Shown here piece after piece: positions 9,880 to 23,237 of a stretch of 64,000 bases of DNA. The position numbers and the translations under genes were made by a program. The notes beneath the pieces were generated by a model that did not search any database, was not told the DNA's origin, and saw nothing but the letters and a program-made list of their open reading frames with translations. Source of the DNA: Karalla daura (Eukaryota > Chordata > Actinopteri > Chaetodontiformes > Leiognathidae); assembly GCA_029224185.1 (NCBI GenBank), contig JANZKI010000027.1:2108001-2172000 (forward strand). The letters run 5' to 3'. Numbering within the stretch: the stretch's first letter is position 1; the number at the start of each line of letters is the position of its first letter.

Positions 9880-11678
9880 AAATGCATTTTCTCAGTTTCG
9901 CGTTCGCAGTTCTACAAAAAGGCTCAACTTGGCTGTCGGAACCCACATGACAGGCATTTTGCTGTGCAGTTGTGGCCAACATGATGCATGTGGTAGAAAG
10001 AGCTTCTGAAATGCATTTTCCTACAGTTTCACGCTCGTAGTTCTGTGAAACGGCCGAAATTGGCGTGGTGAACACAATACAGGCAATTTGCTGTATAGCA
10101 GGGGCCAACTGCTGAATCTTGCAGCAAAAGCTTCTCAAATGCATTTTCTCAGTTTCGCGTTCGCAGTTCTACAAAAAGGCTCAACTTGGCTGTCGGAACC
10201 CACATGACAGGCATTTTGCTGTGCAGTTGTGGCCAACATGATGCATGTGGTAGAAAGAGCTTCTGAAATGCATTTTCCTACAGTTTCACGCTCGTAGTTC
10301 TGTGAAACGGCCGAAATCGGCGTAGTGAACACAATACAGGCAATTTGCTGTATAGCAGGGGCCAACTGCTGCATCTTGCAGCAAAAGCTTCTCAAATGCA
10401 TTTTCTCAGTTTCGCGTTCGCAGTTCTACAAAAAGGCTCAACTTGGCTGTCGGAACCCACATGACAGGCATTTTGCTGTGCAGTTGTGGCCAACATGATG
10501 CATGTGGTAGAAAGAGCTTCTGAAATGCATTTTCCTACAGTTTCACGCTCGTAGTTCTGTGAAACGGAGGAAATCGGCGTGGTGAACACAATACAGGCAA
10601 TTTGCTGTATAGCAGGGGCCAACTGCTGAATCTTGCAGCAAAAGCTTCTCAAATGCATTTTCTCAGTTTCGCGTTCGCAGTTCTACAAAAAGGCTCAACT
10701 TGGCTGTCGGAACCCACATGACAGGCATTTTGCTGTGCAGTTGTGGCCAACATGATGCATGTGGTAGAAAGAGCTTCTGAAATGCATTTTCCTACAGTTT
10801 CACGCTTGTAGTTCTGTGAAATGGCCGAAATTGGCGTGGTGAACACAATACAGGCAATTTGCTGTATAGCAGGGGCCAACTGCCGAATCTTGCAGCAAAA
10901 GCTTCTCAAATGCATTTTCTCAGTTTCGCGTTCGCAGTTCTACAAAAAGGCTCAACTTGGCTGTCGGAACCCACATGACAGGCATTTTGCTGTGCAGTTG
11001 TGGCCAACATGATGCATGTGGTAGAAAGAGCTTCTGAAATGCATTTTCCTACAGTTTCACGCTCGTAGTTCTGTGAAACGGCCGAAATCGGCGTGGTGAA
11101 CACAATACAGGCAATTTGCTGTATAGCAGGGGCCAACTGCTGAATCTTGCAGCAAAAGCTTCTCAAATGCATTTTCTCAGTTTCGCGTTCGCAGTTCTAC
11201 AAAAAGGCTCAACTTGGCTGTCGGAACCCACATGACAGGCATTTTGCTGTGCAGTTGTGGCCAACATGATGCATGTGGTAGAAAGAGCTTCTGAAATGCA
11301 TTTTCCTACAGTTTCACGCTCGTAGTTCTGTGAAACGGCCGAAATCGGCGTGGTGAACACAATACAGGCAATTTGCTGTATAGCAGGGGCCAACTGCTGA
11401 ATCTTGCAGCAAAAGCTTCTCAAATGCATTTTCTCAGTTTCGCGTTCGCAGTTCTACAAAAAGGCTCAACTTGGCTGTCGGAACCCACATGACAGGCATT
11501 TTGCTGTGCAGTTGTGGCCAACATGATGCATGTGGTAGAAAGAGCTTCTGAAATGCATTTTCCTACAGTTTCACGCTCGTAGTTCTGTGAAATGGCCGAA
11601 ATCGGCGTAGTGAACACAATACAGGCAATTTGCTGTATAGCAGGGGCCAACTGCTGAATCTTGCAGCAAAAGCTTCTC

Positions 11679-11934
11679 AAATGCATTTTCTCAGTTTCGC
11701 GTTCGCAGTTCTACAAAAAGGCTCAACTTGGCTGTCGGAACCCACATGACAGGCATTTTGCTGTGCAGTTGTGGCTAACATGATGCATGTGGTAGAAGAG
11801 CTTCTGAAATGCATTTTCCTACAGTTTCACGCTTGTAGCTCTGTGAAACGGCCGAAATCGGCGTGGTGAAAAAAATACAGGCAATTTGCTGTATAGCAGG
11901 GGCCAACTGCTGAATCTTGCAGCAAAAGCTTCTC
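11679..11934. repeat. X monomer, single (aaaaaata tract)
   Basis: It has the full X haplotype with the aaaaaata tract and follows an aaatgg monomer, as at 1403, 19129, 22725, 25294 and 29660. Confidence 0.9.
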
Positions 11935-14900
11935 AAATGCATTTTCTCAGTTTCGCGTTCGCAGTTCTACAAAAAGGCTCAACTTGGCTGTCGGAACCCA
12001 CATGACAGGCATTTTGCTGTGCAGTTGTGGCCAACATGATGCATGTGGTAGAAAGAGCTTCTGAAATGCATTTTCCTACAGTTTCACGCTCGTAGTTCTG
12101 TGAAACAGCCGAAATTGGTGTGGTGAACACAATACAGGCAATTTGCTGTATAGCAGGGGCCAACTGCTGAATCTTGCAGCAAAAGCTTCTCAAATGCATT
12201 TTCTCAGTTTCGCGTTCGCAGTTCTACAAAAAGGCTCAACTTGGCTGTCGGAACCCACATGACAGGCATTTTGCTGCGCAGTTGTGGCCAACATGATGCA
12301 TGTGGTAGAAAGAGCTTCTGAAATGCATTTTCCTAAAGTTTCACGCTCGTAGTTCTGTGAAACGGCCGAAATCGGCGTGGTGAACACAATACAGGCAATT
12401 TGCTGTATAGCAGGGGCCAACTGCTGAATCTGGCAGCAAAAGCTTCTCAAATGCATTTTCTCAGTTTCGCGTTCGCAGTTCTACAAAAAGGCTCAACTTG
12501 GCTGTCGGAACCCACATGACAGGCATTTTGCTGTGCAGTTGTGGCCAACATGATGCATGTGGTAGAAAGAGCTTCTGAAATGCATTTTCCTACAGTTTCA
12601 CGCTCGTAGTTCTGTGAAACGGCCGAAATCGGCGTAGTGAACACAATACAGGCAATTTGCTGTATAGCAGGGGCCAACTGCTGAATCTGGCAGCAAAAGC
12701 TTCTCAAATGCATTTTCTCAGTTTCGCGTTCGCAGTTCTACAAAAAGGCTCAACTTGGCTGTCGGAACCCACATGACAGGCATTTTGCTGTGCAGTTGTG
12801 GCCAACATGATGCATGTGGTAGAAAGAGCTTCTGAAATGCATTTTCCTACAGTTTCACGCTCGTAGTTCTGTGAAACGGCCGAAATTGGCGTGGTGAACA
12901 CAATACAGGCAATTTGCTGTATAGCAGGGGCCAACTGCTGAATCTTGCAGCAAAAGCTTCTCAAATGCATTTTCTCAGTTTCGCGTTCGCAGTTCTACAA
13001 AAAGGCTCAACTTGGCTGTCGGAACCCACATGACAGGCATTTTGCTGTGCAGTTGTGGCTAACATGATGCATGTGGTAGAAAGAGCTTCTGAAATGCATT
13101 TTCCTACAGTTTCACGCTCGTAGTTCTGTGAAACGGCCGAAATCGGCGTAGTGAACACAATACAGGCAATTTGCTGTATAGCAGGGGCCAACTGCTGCAT
13201 CTTGCAGCAAAAGCTTCTCAAATGCATTTTCTCAGTTTCGCGTTCGCAGTTCTACAAAAAGGCTCAACTTGGCTGTCGGAACCCACATGACAGGCATTTT
13301 GCTGCGCAGTTGTGGCCAACATGATGCATGTGGTAGAAAGAGCTTCTGAAATGCATTTTCCTACAGTTTCACGCTCGTAGTTCTGTGAAACGGCCGAAAT
13401 CGGCGTGGTGAACACAATACAGGCAATTTGCTGTATAGTAGGGGCCAACTGCTGAATCTTGCAGCAAAAGCTTCTCAAATGCATTTTCTCAGTTTCGCGT
13501 TCGCAGTTCTACAAAAAGGCTCAACTTGGCTGTCGGAACCCACATGACAGGCATTTTGCTGCGCAGTTGTGGCCAACATGATGCATGTGGTAGAAAGAGC
13601 TTCTGAAATGCATTTTCCTACAGTTTCACGCTTGTAGCTCTGTGAAACGGCCGAAATCGGCGTGGTGAAAAAAAAACAGGCAATTTGCTGTATAGCAGGG
13701 GCCAACTGCTGAATCTTGCAGCAAAAGCTTCTCAAATGCATTTTCTCAGTTTCGCGTTCGCAGTTCTACAAAAAGGCTCAACTTGGCTGTCGGAACCCAC
13801 ATGACAGGCATTTTGCTGTGCAGTTGTGGCTAACATGATGCATGTGGTAGAAAGAGCTTCTGAAATGCATTTTCCTACAGTTTCACGCTCGTAGTTCTGT
13901 GAAACGGCCGAAATCGGCGTAGTGAACACAATACAGGCAATTTGCTGTATAGCAGGGGCCAACTGCTGCATCTTGCAGCAAAAGCTTCTCAAATGCATTT
14001 TCTCAGTTTCGCGTTCGCAGTTCTACAAAAAGGCTCAACTTGGCTGTCGGAACCCACATGACAGGCATTTTGCTGTGCAGTTGTGGCCAACATGATGCAT
14101 GTGGTAGAAAGAGCTTCTGAAATGCATTTTCCTACAGTTTCACGCTCGTAGTTCTGTGAAACGGCCGAAATCGGCGTAGTGAACACAATACAGGCAATTT
14201 GCTGTATAGCAGGGGCCAACTGCTGAATCTGGCAGCAAAAGCTTCTCAAATGCATTTTCTCAGTTTCGCGTTCGCAGTTCTACAAAAAGGCTCAACTTGG
14301 CTGTCGGAACCCACATGACAGGCATTTTGCTGTGCAGTTGTGGCCAACATGATGCATGTGGTAGAAAGAGCTTCTGAAATGCATTTTCCTACAGTTTCAC
14401 GCTCGTAGTTCTGTGAAACGGCCGAAATTGGCGTGGTGAACACAATACAGGCAATTTGCTGTATAGTAGGGGCCAACTGCTGCATCTTGCAGCAAAAGCT
14501 TCTCAAATGCATTTTCTCAGTTTCGCGTTCGCAGTTCTACAAAAAGGCTCAACTTGGCTGTCGGAACCCACATGACAGGCATTTTGCTGTGCAGTTGTGG
14601 CCAACATGATGCATGTGGTAGAAAGAGCTTCTGAAATGCATTTTCCTACAGTTTCACGCTCGTAGTTCTGTGAAACGGCCGAAATTGGCGTGGTGAACAC
14701 AATACAGGCAATTTGCTGTATAGCAGGGGCCAACTGCTGAATCTTGCAGCAAAAGCTTCTCAAATGCATTTTCTCAGTTTCGCGTTCGCAGTTCTACAAA
14801 AAGGCTCAACTTGGCTGTCGGAACCCACATGACAGGCATTTTGCTGTGCAGTTGTGGCTAACATGATGCATGTGGTAGAAAGAGCTTCTGAAATGCATTT

Positions 14901-15275
14901 TCCTACAGTTTCACGCTCGTAGTTCTGTGAAACGGCCGAAATCGGCGTAGTGAACACAATACAGGCAATTTGCTGTATAGCAGGGGCCAACTGCTGCATC
15001 TTGCAGCAAAAGCTTCTCAAATGCATTTTCTCAGTTTCGCGTTCGCAGTTCTACAAAAAGGCTCAACTTGGCTGTCGGAACCCACATGACAGGCATTTTG
15101 CTGTGCAGTTGTGGCTAACATGATGCATGTGGTAGAAAGAGCTTCTGAAATGCATTTTCCTACAGTTTCACGCTCGTAGTTCTGTGAAACGGCCGAAATC
15201 GGCGTAGTGAACACAATACAGGCAATTTGCTGTATAGCAGGGGCCAACTGCTGCATCTTGCAGCAAAAGCTTCTC

Positions 15276-16816
15276 AAATGCATTTTCTCAGTTTCGCGTT
15301 CGCAGTTCTACAAAAAGGCTCAACTTGGCTGTCGGAACCCACATGACAGGCATTTTGCTGCGCAGTTGTGGCCAACATGATGCATGTGGTAGAAAGAGCT
15401 TCTGAAATGCATTTTCCTACAGTTTCACGCTCGTAGTTCTGTGAAACGGCCGAAATCGGCGTAGTGAACACAATACAGGCAATTTGCTGTATAGTAGGGG
15501 CCAACTGCTGAATCTTGCAGCAAAAGCTTCTCAAATGCATTTTCTCAGTTTCGCGTTCGCAGTTCTACAAAAAGGCTCAACTTGGCTGTCGGAACCCACA
15601 TGACAGGCATTTTGCTGTGCAGTTGTGGCCAACATGATGCATGTGGTAGAAAGAGCTTCTGAAATGCATTTTCCTACAGTTTCACGCTCGTAGTTCTGTG
15701 AAACGGCCGAAATCGGCGTGGTGAACACAATACAGGCAATTTGCTGTATAGCAGGGGCCAACTGCTGAATCTTGCAGCAAAAGCTTCTCAAATGCATTTT
15801 CTCAGTTTCGCGTTCGCAGTTCTACAAAAAGGCTCAACTTGGCTGTCGGAACCCACATGACAGGCATTTTGCTGTGCAGTTGTGGCCAACATGATGCATG
15901 TGGTAGAAAGAGCTTCTGAAATGCATTTTCCTACAGTTTCACGCTTGTAGTTCTGTGAAACGGCCGAAATTGGCGTGGTGAACACAATACAGGCAATTTG
16001 CTGTATAACAGGGGCCAACTGCTGAATCTTGCAGCAAAAGCTTCTCAAATGCATTTTCTCAGTTTCGCGTTCGCAGTTCAACAAAAAAGCTCAACTTGGC
16101 TGTCGGAACCCACATGACAGGCATTTTGCTGTGCAGTTGTGGCCAACATGATGCATGTGGTAGAAAGAGCTTCTGAAATGCATTTTCCTACAGTTTCACG
16201 CTCGTAGTTCTGTGAAACGGCCGAAATTGGCGTGGTGAACACAATACAGGCAATTTGCTGTATAGCAGGGGCCAACTGCTGAATCTTGCAGCAAAAGCTT
16301 CTCAAATGCATTTTCTCAGTTTCGCGTTCGCAGTTCTACAAAAAGGCTCAACTTGGCTGTCGGAACCCACATGACAGGCATTTTGCTGTGCAGTTGTGGC
16401 CAACATGATGCATGTGGTAGAAAGAGCTTCTGAAATGCATTTTCCCTCAGTTTCACGCTCGTAGTTCTGTGAAATGGCCGAAATCGGCGTAGTGAACACA
16501 ATACAGGCAATTTCCTGTATAGCAGGGGCCAACTGCTGAATCTTGCAGCAAAAGCTTCTCAAATGCATTTTCTCAGTTTCGCGTTCGCAGTTCTACAAAA
16601 AGGCTCAACTTGGCTGTCGGAACCCACATGACAGGCATTTTGCTGTGCAGTTGTGGCTAACATGATGCATGTGGTAGAAGAGCTTCTGAAATGCATTTTC
16701 CTACAGTTTCACGCTTGTAGCTCTGTGAAACGGCCGAAATCGGCGTGGTGAAAAAAAAACAGGCAATTTGCTGTATAGCAGGGGCCAACTGCTGAGTCTG
16801 GCAGCAAAAGCTTCTC
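15276..16816. repeat. Displaced piece of the left 8-mer (offset 10534 from 4742-6282)
   Basis: The order tagtagg, ordinary, taacagg/T, ttcaac with an extra A, ccctcag with tttcctg, then X matches 4742-6282 monomer for monomer. The extra A, the ccctcag and the tttcctg changes are all shared, so common descent is more likely than convergence. Confidence 0.8.
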
Positions 16817-17586
16817 AAATGCATTTTCTCAGTTTCGCGTTCGCAGTTCTACAAAAAGGCTCAACTTGGCTGTCGGAACCCACATGACAGGCATTTTGCT
16901 GCGCAGTTGTGGCCAACATGATGCATGTGGTAGAAAGAGCTTCTGAAATGCATTTTCCTAAAGTTTCACGCTCGTAGTTCTGTGAAGCGGCCGAAATCGG
17001 CGTGGTGAACACAATACAGGCAATTTCCTGTATAGCAGGGGCCAACTGCTGAATCTTGCAGCAAAAGCTTCTCAAATGCATTTTCTCAGTTTCGCGTTCG
17101 CAGTTCTACAAAAAGGCTCAACTTGGCTGTCGGAACCCACATGACAGGCATTTTGCTGTGCAGTTGTGGCTAACATGATGCATGTGGTAGAAGAGCTTCT
17201 GAAATGCATTTTCCTACAGTTTCACGCTTGTAGCTCTGTGAAACGGCCGAAATCGGCGTGGTGAAAAAAAAACAGGCAATTTGCTGTATAGCAGGGGCCA
17301 ACTGCTGAATCTGGCAGCAAAAGCTTCTCAAATGCATTTTCTCAGTTTCGCGTTCGCAGTTCTACAAAAAGGCTCAACTTGGCTGTCGGAACCCACATGA
17401 CAGGCATTTTGCTGCGCAGTTGTGGCCAACATGATGCATGTGGTAGAAAGAGCTTCTGAAATGCATTTTCCTAAAGTTTCACGCTCGTAGTTCTGTGAAG
17501 CGGCCGAAATCGGCGTGGTGAACACAATACAGGCAATTTGCTGTATAGCAGGGGCCAACTGCCGAATCTTGGAGCAAAAGCTTCTC
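16561..17586. repeat. Local tandem duplication of an X + S-like pair (2 x 513 bp)
   Basis: An X monomer (A8 tract) followed by a taaag monomer carrying gaagcgg occupies 16561-17073 and again 17074-17586. The rare gaagcgg change appears near 16985 and 17498, exactly 513 bp apart, and I did not see it elsewhere. The copies differ at the end: gagtctgg and tttcctg occur in the first, ctgccgaatcttggagc in the second. Confidence 0.8.
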
Positions 17587-19641
17587 AAATGCATTTTCTC
17601 AGTTTCGCGTTCGCAGTTCTACAAAAAGGCTCAACTTGGCTGTCGGAACCCACATGACAGGCATTTTGCTGCGCAGTTGTGGCCAACATGATGCATGTGG
17701 TAGAAAGAGCTTCTGAAATGCATTTTCCTACAGTTTCACGCTCGTAGTTCTGTGAAACGGCCGAAATCGGCGTAGTGAACACAATACAGGCAATTTGCTG
17801 TATAGCAGGGGCCAACTGCTGCATCTTGCAGCAAAAGCTTCTCAAATGCATTTTCTCAGTTTCGCGTTCGCAGTTCTACAAAAAGGCTCAACTTGGCTGT
17901 CGGAACCCACATGACAGGCATTTTGCTGCGCAGTTGTGGCCAACATGATGCATGTGGTAGAAAGAGCTTCTGAAATGCATTTTCCTACAGTTTCACGCTT
18001 GTAGTTCTGTGAAACGGCCGAAATCGGCGTGGTGAACACAATACAGGCAATTTGCTGTATAGCAGGGGCCAACTGCTGAATCTTGCAGCAAAAGCTTCTC
18101 AAATGCATTTTCTCAGTTTCGCGTTCGCAGTTCTACAAAAAGGCTCAACTTGGCTGTCGGAACCCACATGACAGGCATTTTGCTGTGCAGTTGTGGCCAA
18201 CATGATGCATGTGGTAGAAAGAGCTTCTGAAATGCTTTTTCTTACAGTTTCACGCTTGTAGTTCTGTGAAACGGCCGAAATTGGCGTGGTGAACACAATG
18301 CAGGCAATTTGCTGTATAGCAGGGGCCAACTGCTGAATCTTGCAGCAAAAGCTTCTCAAATGCATTTTCTCAGTTTCGCGTTCGCAGTTCTACAAAAAGG
18401 CTCAACTTGGCTGTCGGAACCCACATGACAGGCATTTTGCTGTGCAGTTGTGGCCAACATGATGCATGTGGTAGAAAGAGCTTCTGAAATTCATTTTCCT
18501 ACAGTTTCACGCTCGTAGTTCTGTGAAATGGCCGAAATCGGCGTGGTGAACACAATACAGGCAATTTGCTGTATAGCAGGGGCCAACTGCTGAATCTTGC
18601 AGCAAAAGCTTCTCAAATGCATTTTCTCAGTTTCGCGTTCGCAGTTCTACAAAAAGGCTCAACTTGGCTGTCGGAACCCACATGACAGGCATTTTGCTGT
18701 GCAGTTGTGGCCAACATGATGCATGTGGTAGAAAGAGCTTCTGAAATGCATTTTCCTACAGTTTCACGCTCGTAGTTCTGTGAAACGGCCGAAATCGGCG
18801 TGGTGAACACAATACAGGCAATTTGCTGTATAGCAGGGGCCAACTGCTGAATCTTGCAGCAAAAGCTTCTCAAATGCATTTTCTCAGTTTCGCGTTCGCA
18901 GTTCTACAAAAAGGCTCAACTTGGCTGTCGGAACCCACATGACAGGCATTTTGCTGTGCAGTTGTGGCCAACATGATGCATGTGGTAGAAAGAGCTTCTG
19001 AAATGCATTTTCCTACAGTTTCACGCTCGTAGTTCTGTGAAACGGCCGAAATCGGCGTGGTGAACACAATACAGGCAATTTGCTGTATAGCAGGGGCCAA
19101 CTGCTGAATTTTGCAGCAAAAGCTTCTCAAATGCATTTTCTCAGTTTCGCGTTCGCAGTTCTACAAAAAGGCTCAACTTGGCTGTCGGAACCCACATGAC
19201 AGGCATTTTGCTGTGCAGTTGTGGCCAACATGATGCATGTGGTAGAAAGAGCTTCTGAAATGCATTTTCCTACAGTTTCACGCTCGTAGTTCTGTGAAAT
19301 GGCCGAAATCGGCGTAGTGAACACAATACAGGCAATTTGCTGTATAGCAGGGGCCAACTGCTGAATCTTGCAGCAAAAGCTTCTCAAATGCATTTTCTCA
19401 GTTTCGCGTTCGCAGTTCTACAAAAAGGCTCAACTTGGCTGTCGGAACCCACATGACAGGCATTTTGCTGTGCAGTTGTGGCTAACATGATGCATGTGGT
19501 AGAAGAGCTTCTGAAATGCATTTTCCTACAGTTTCACGCTTGTAGCTCTGTGAAACGGCCGAAATCGGCGTGGTGAAAAAAATACAGGCAATTTGCTGTA
19601 TAGCAGGGGCCAACTGCTGAATCTTGCAGCAAAAGCTTCTC
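17074..19641. repeat. 10-monomer segment duplicated at offset 3596, left copy
   Basis: The order X, S, M, T, T with atgcagg, aaattcatt, N, N with gaattttgc, aaatgg, X recurs at 20670-23237. Rare markers match at the same offset: atgcagg at 18300 and 21896, aaattcatt near 18490 and 22086, and gaatttt near 19108 and 22704. This copy has private changes at aatgctttttcttacag near 18233. Confidence 0.85.
19386..19641. repeat. X monomer, single (aaaaaata tract)
   Basis: It has the full X haplotype and closes the left copy of the 3596-bp-offset duplication. Confidence 0.88.
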
Positions 19642-20669
19642 AAATGCATTTTCTCAGTTTCGCGTTCGCAGTTCTACAAAAAGGCTCAACTTGGCTGTCG
19701 GAACCCACATGACAGGCATTTTGCTGTGCAGTTGTGGCCAACATGATGCATGTGGTAGAAAGAGCTTCTGAAATGCATTTTCCTACAGTTTCACGCTTGT
19801 AGTTCTGTGAAACGGCCGAAATTGGCGTGGTGAACACAATACAGGCAATTTGCTGTATAGCAGGGGCCAACTGCTGAATCTTGCAGCAAAAGCTTCTCAA
19901 ATGCATTTTCTCAGTTTCGCGTTCGCAGTTCTACAAAAAGGCTCAACTTGGCTGTCGGAACCCACATGACAGGCATTTTGCTGTGCAGTTGTGGCCAACA
20001 TGATGCATGTGGTAGAAAGAGCTTCTGAAATGCATTTTCCTAAAGTTTCACGCTCGTAGTTCTGTGAAACGGCCGAAATCGGCGTGGTGAACACAATACA
20101 GGCAATTTGCTGTATAGCAGGGGCCAACTGCTGAATCTTGCAGCAAAAGCTTCTCAAATGCATTTTCTCAGTTTCGCGTTCGCAGTTCTACAAAAAGGCT
20201 CAACTTGGCTGTCGGAACCCACATGACAGGCATTTTGCTGTGCAGTTGTGGCCAACATGATGCATGTGGTAGAAAGAGCTTCTGAAATGCATTTTCCTAC
20301 AGTTTCACGCTCGTAGTTCTGTGAAATGGCCGAAATCGGCGTAGTGAACACAATACAGGCAATTTGCTGTATAGCAGGGGCCAACTGCTGAATCTTGCAG
20401 CAAAAGCTTCTCAAATGCATTTTCTCAGTTTCGCGTTCGCAGTTCTACAAAAAGGCTCAACTTGGCTGTCGGAACCCACATGACAGGCATTTTGCTGCGC
20501 AGTTGTGGCCAACATGATGCATGTGGTAGAAAGAGCTTCTGAAATGCATTTTCCTAAAGTTTCACGCTCGTAGTTCTGTGAAACGGCCGAAATCGGCGTG
20601 GTGAACACAATACAGGCAATTTGCTGTATAGCAGGGGCCAACTGCTGAATCTTGCAGCAAAAGCTTCTC

Positions 20670-20925
20670 AAATGCATTTTCTCAGTTTCGCGTTCGCAGT
20701 TCTACAAAAAGGCTCAACTTGGCTGTCGGAACCCACATGACAGGCATTTTGCTGTGCAGTTGTGGCCAACATGATGCATGTGGTAGAAGAGCTTCTGAAA
20801 TGCATTTTCCTACAGTTTCACGCTTGTAGCTCTGTGAAACGGCCGAAATCGGCGTGGTGAAAAAAAAACAGGCAATTTGCTGTATAGCAGGGGCCAACTG
20901 CTGAATCTGGCAGCAAAAGCTTCTC
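20670..20925. repeat. X monomer with ggccaac (recombinant haplotype)
   Basis: It has the tagaagagc deletion and the cttgtagctc/A8 half B, but ggccaac instead of the ggctaac seen in other X copies. The switch lies within about 20 bases, which suggests a short conversion tract or a back mutation. Confidence 0.85.
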
Positions 20926-22981
20926 AAATGCATTTTCTCAGTTTCGCGTTCGCAGTTCTACAAAAAGGCTCAACTTGGCTGTCGGAACCCACATGACAGG
21001 CATTTTGCTGCGCAGTTGTGGCCAACATGATGCATGTGGTAGAAAGAGCTTCTGAAATGCATTTTCCTAAAGTTTCACGCTCGTAGTTCTGTGAAACGGC
21101 CGAAATCGGCGTGGTGAACACAATACAGGCAATTTGCTGTATAGCAGGGGCCAACTGCCGAATCTTGCAGCAAAAGCTTCTCAAATGCATTTTCTCAGTT
21201 TCGCGTTCGCAGTTCTACAAAAAGGCTCAACTTGGCTGTCGGAACCCACATGACAGGCATTTTGCTGCGCAGTTGTGGCCAACATGATGCATGTGGTAGA
21301 AAGAGCTTCTGAAATGCATTTTCCTACAGTTTCACGCTCGTAGTTCTGTGAAACGGCCGAAATCGGCGTAGTGAACACAATACAGGCAATTTGCTGTATA
21401 GCAGGGGCCAACTGCTGCATCTTGCAGCAAAAGCTTCTCAAATGCATTTTCTCAGTTTCGCGTTCGCAGTTCTACAAAAAGGCTCAACTTGGCTGTCGGA
21501 ACCCACATGACAGGCATTTTGCTGCGCAGTTGTGGCCAACATGATGCATGTGGTAGAAAGAGCTTCTGAAATGCATTTTCCTACAGTTTCACGCTTGTAG
21601 TTCTGTGAAACGGCCGAAATCGGCGTGGTGAACACAATACAGGCAATTTGCTGTATAGCAGGGGCCAACTGCTGAATCTTGCAGCAAAAGCTTCTCAAAT
21701 GCATTTTCTCAGTTTCGCGTTCGCAGTTCTACAAAAAGGCTCAACTTGGCTGTCGGAACCCACATGACAGGCATTTTGCTGTGCAGTTGTGGCCAACATG
21801 ATGCATGTGGTAGAAAGAGCTTCTGAAATGCATTTTCCTACAGTTTCACGCTTGTAGTTCTGTGAAACGGCCGAAATTGGCGTGGTGAACACAATGCAGG
21901 CAATTTGCTGTATAGCAGGGGCCAACTGCTGAATCTTGCAGCAAAAGCTTCTCAAATGCATTTTCTCAGTTTCGCGTTCGCAGTTCTACAAAAAGGCTCA
22001 ACTTGGCTGTCGGAACCCACATGACAGGCATTTTGCTGTGCAGTTGTGGCCAACATGATGCATGTGGTAGAAAGAGCTTCTGAAATTCATTTTCCTACAG
22101 TTTCACGCTCGTAGTTCTGTGAAATGGCCGAAATCGGCGTGGTGAACACAATACAGGCAATTTGCTGTATAGCAGGGGCCAACTGCTGAATCTTGCAGCA
22201 AAAGCTTCTCAAATGCATTTTCTCAGTTTCGCGTTCGCAGTTCTACAAAAAGGCTCAACTTGGCTGTCGGAACCCACATGACAGGCATTTTGCTGTGCAG
22301 TTGTGGCCAACATGATGCATGTGGTAGAAAGAGCTTCTGAAATGCATTTTCCTACAGTTTCACGCTCGTAGTTCTGTGAAACGGCCGAAATCGGCGTGGT
22401 GAACACAATACAGGCAATTTGCTGTATAGCAGGGGCCAACTGCTGAATCTTGCAGCAAAAGCTTCTCAAATGCATTTTCTCAGTTTCGCGTTCGCAGTTC
22501 TACAAAAAGGCTCAACTTGGCTGTCGGAACCCACATGACAGGCATTTTGCTGTGCAGTTGTGGCCAACATGATGCATGTGGTAGAAAGAGCTTCTGAAAT
22601 GCATTTTCCTACAGTTTCACGCTCGTAGTTCTGTGAAACGGCCGAAATCGGCGTGGTGAACACAATACAGGCAATTTGCTGTATAGCAGGGGCCAACTGC
22701 TGAATTTTGCAGCAAAAGCTTCTCAAATGCATTTTCTCAGTTTCGCGTTCGCAGTTCTACAAAAAGGCTCAACTTGGCTGTCGGAACCCACATGACAGGC
22801 ATTTTGCTGTGCAGTTGTGGCCAACATGATGCATGTGGTAGAAAGAGCTTCTGAAATGCATTTTCCTACAGTTTCACGCTCGTAGTTCTGTGAAATGGCC
22901 GAAATCGGCGTAGTGAACACAATACAGGCAATTTGCTGTATAGCAGGGGCCAACTGCTGAATCTTGCAGCAAAAGCTTCTC

Positions 22982-23237
22982 AAATGCATTTTCTCAGTTT
23001 CGCGTTCGCAGTTCTACAAAAAGGCTCAACTTGGCTGTCGGAACCCACATGACAGGCATTTTGCTGTGCAGTGTTGGCTAACATGATGCATGTGGTAGAA
23101 GAGCTTCTGAAATGCATTTTCCTACAGTTTCACGCTTGTAGCTCTGTGAAACGGCCGAAATCGGCGTGGTGAAAAAAATACAGGCAATTTCCTGTATAGC
23201 AGGGGCCAACTGCTGAATCTTGCAGCAAAAGCTTCTC
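22982..23237. repeat. X monomer with gtgttgg and tttcctg
   Basis: It has the X deletion and the aaaaaata tract. Half A reads cagtgttggc instead of cagttgtggc near 23070, and half B carries tttcctg. Confidence 0.85.

Larger units (their letters stand above)
20670..23237. repeat. 10-monomer segment duplicated at offset 3596, right copy
   Basis: This is the partner of 17074-19641. It lacks the gaagcgg and aatgctttttctt changes of the left copy. Its own differences are ggccaac in the first X monomer, and gtgttgg with tttcctg in the last one. Confidence 0.85.

Noticed and set aside
10821..11012. A 63-codon open frame on the plus strand.
   Set aside because: It exists only because this monomer combines aaatgg (giving ATG) with attgg and ctgccg. 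It is made wholly of satellite sequence and is not kept in other copies.
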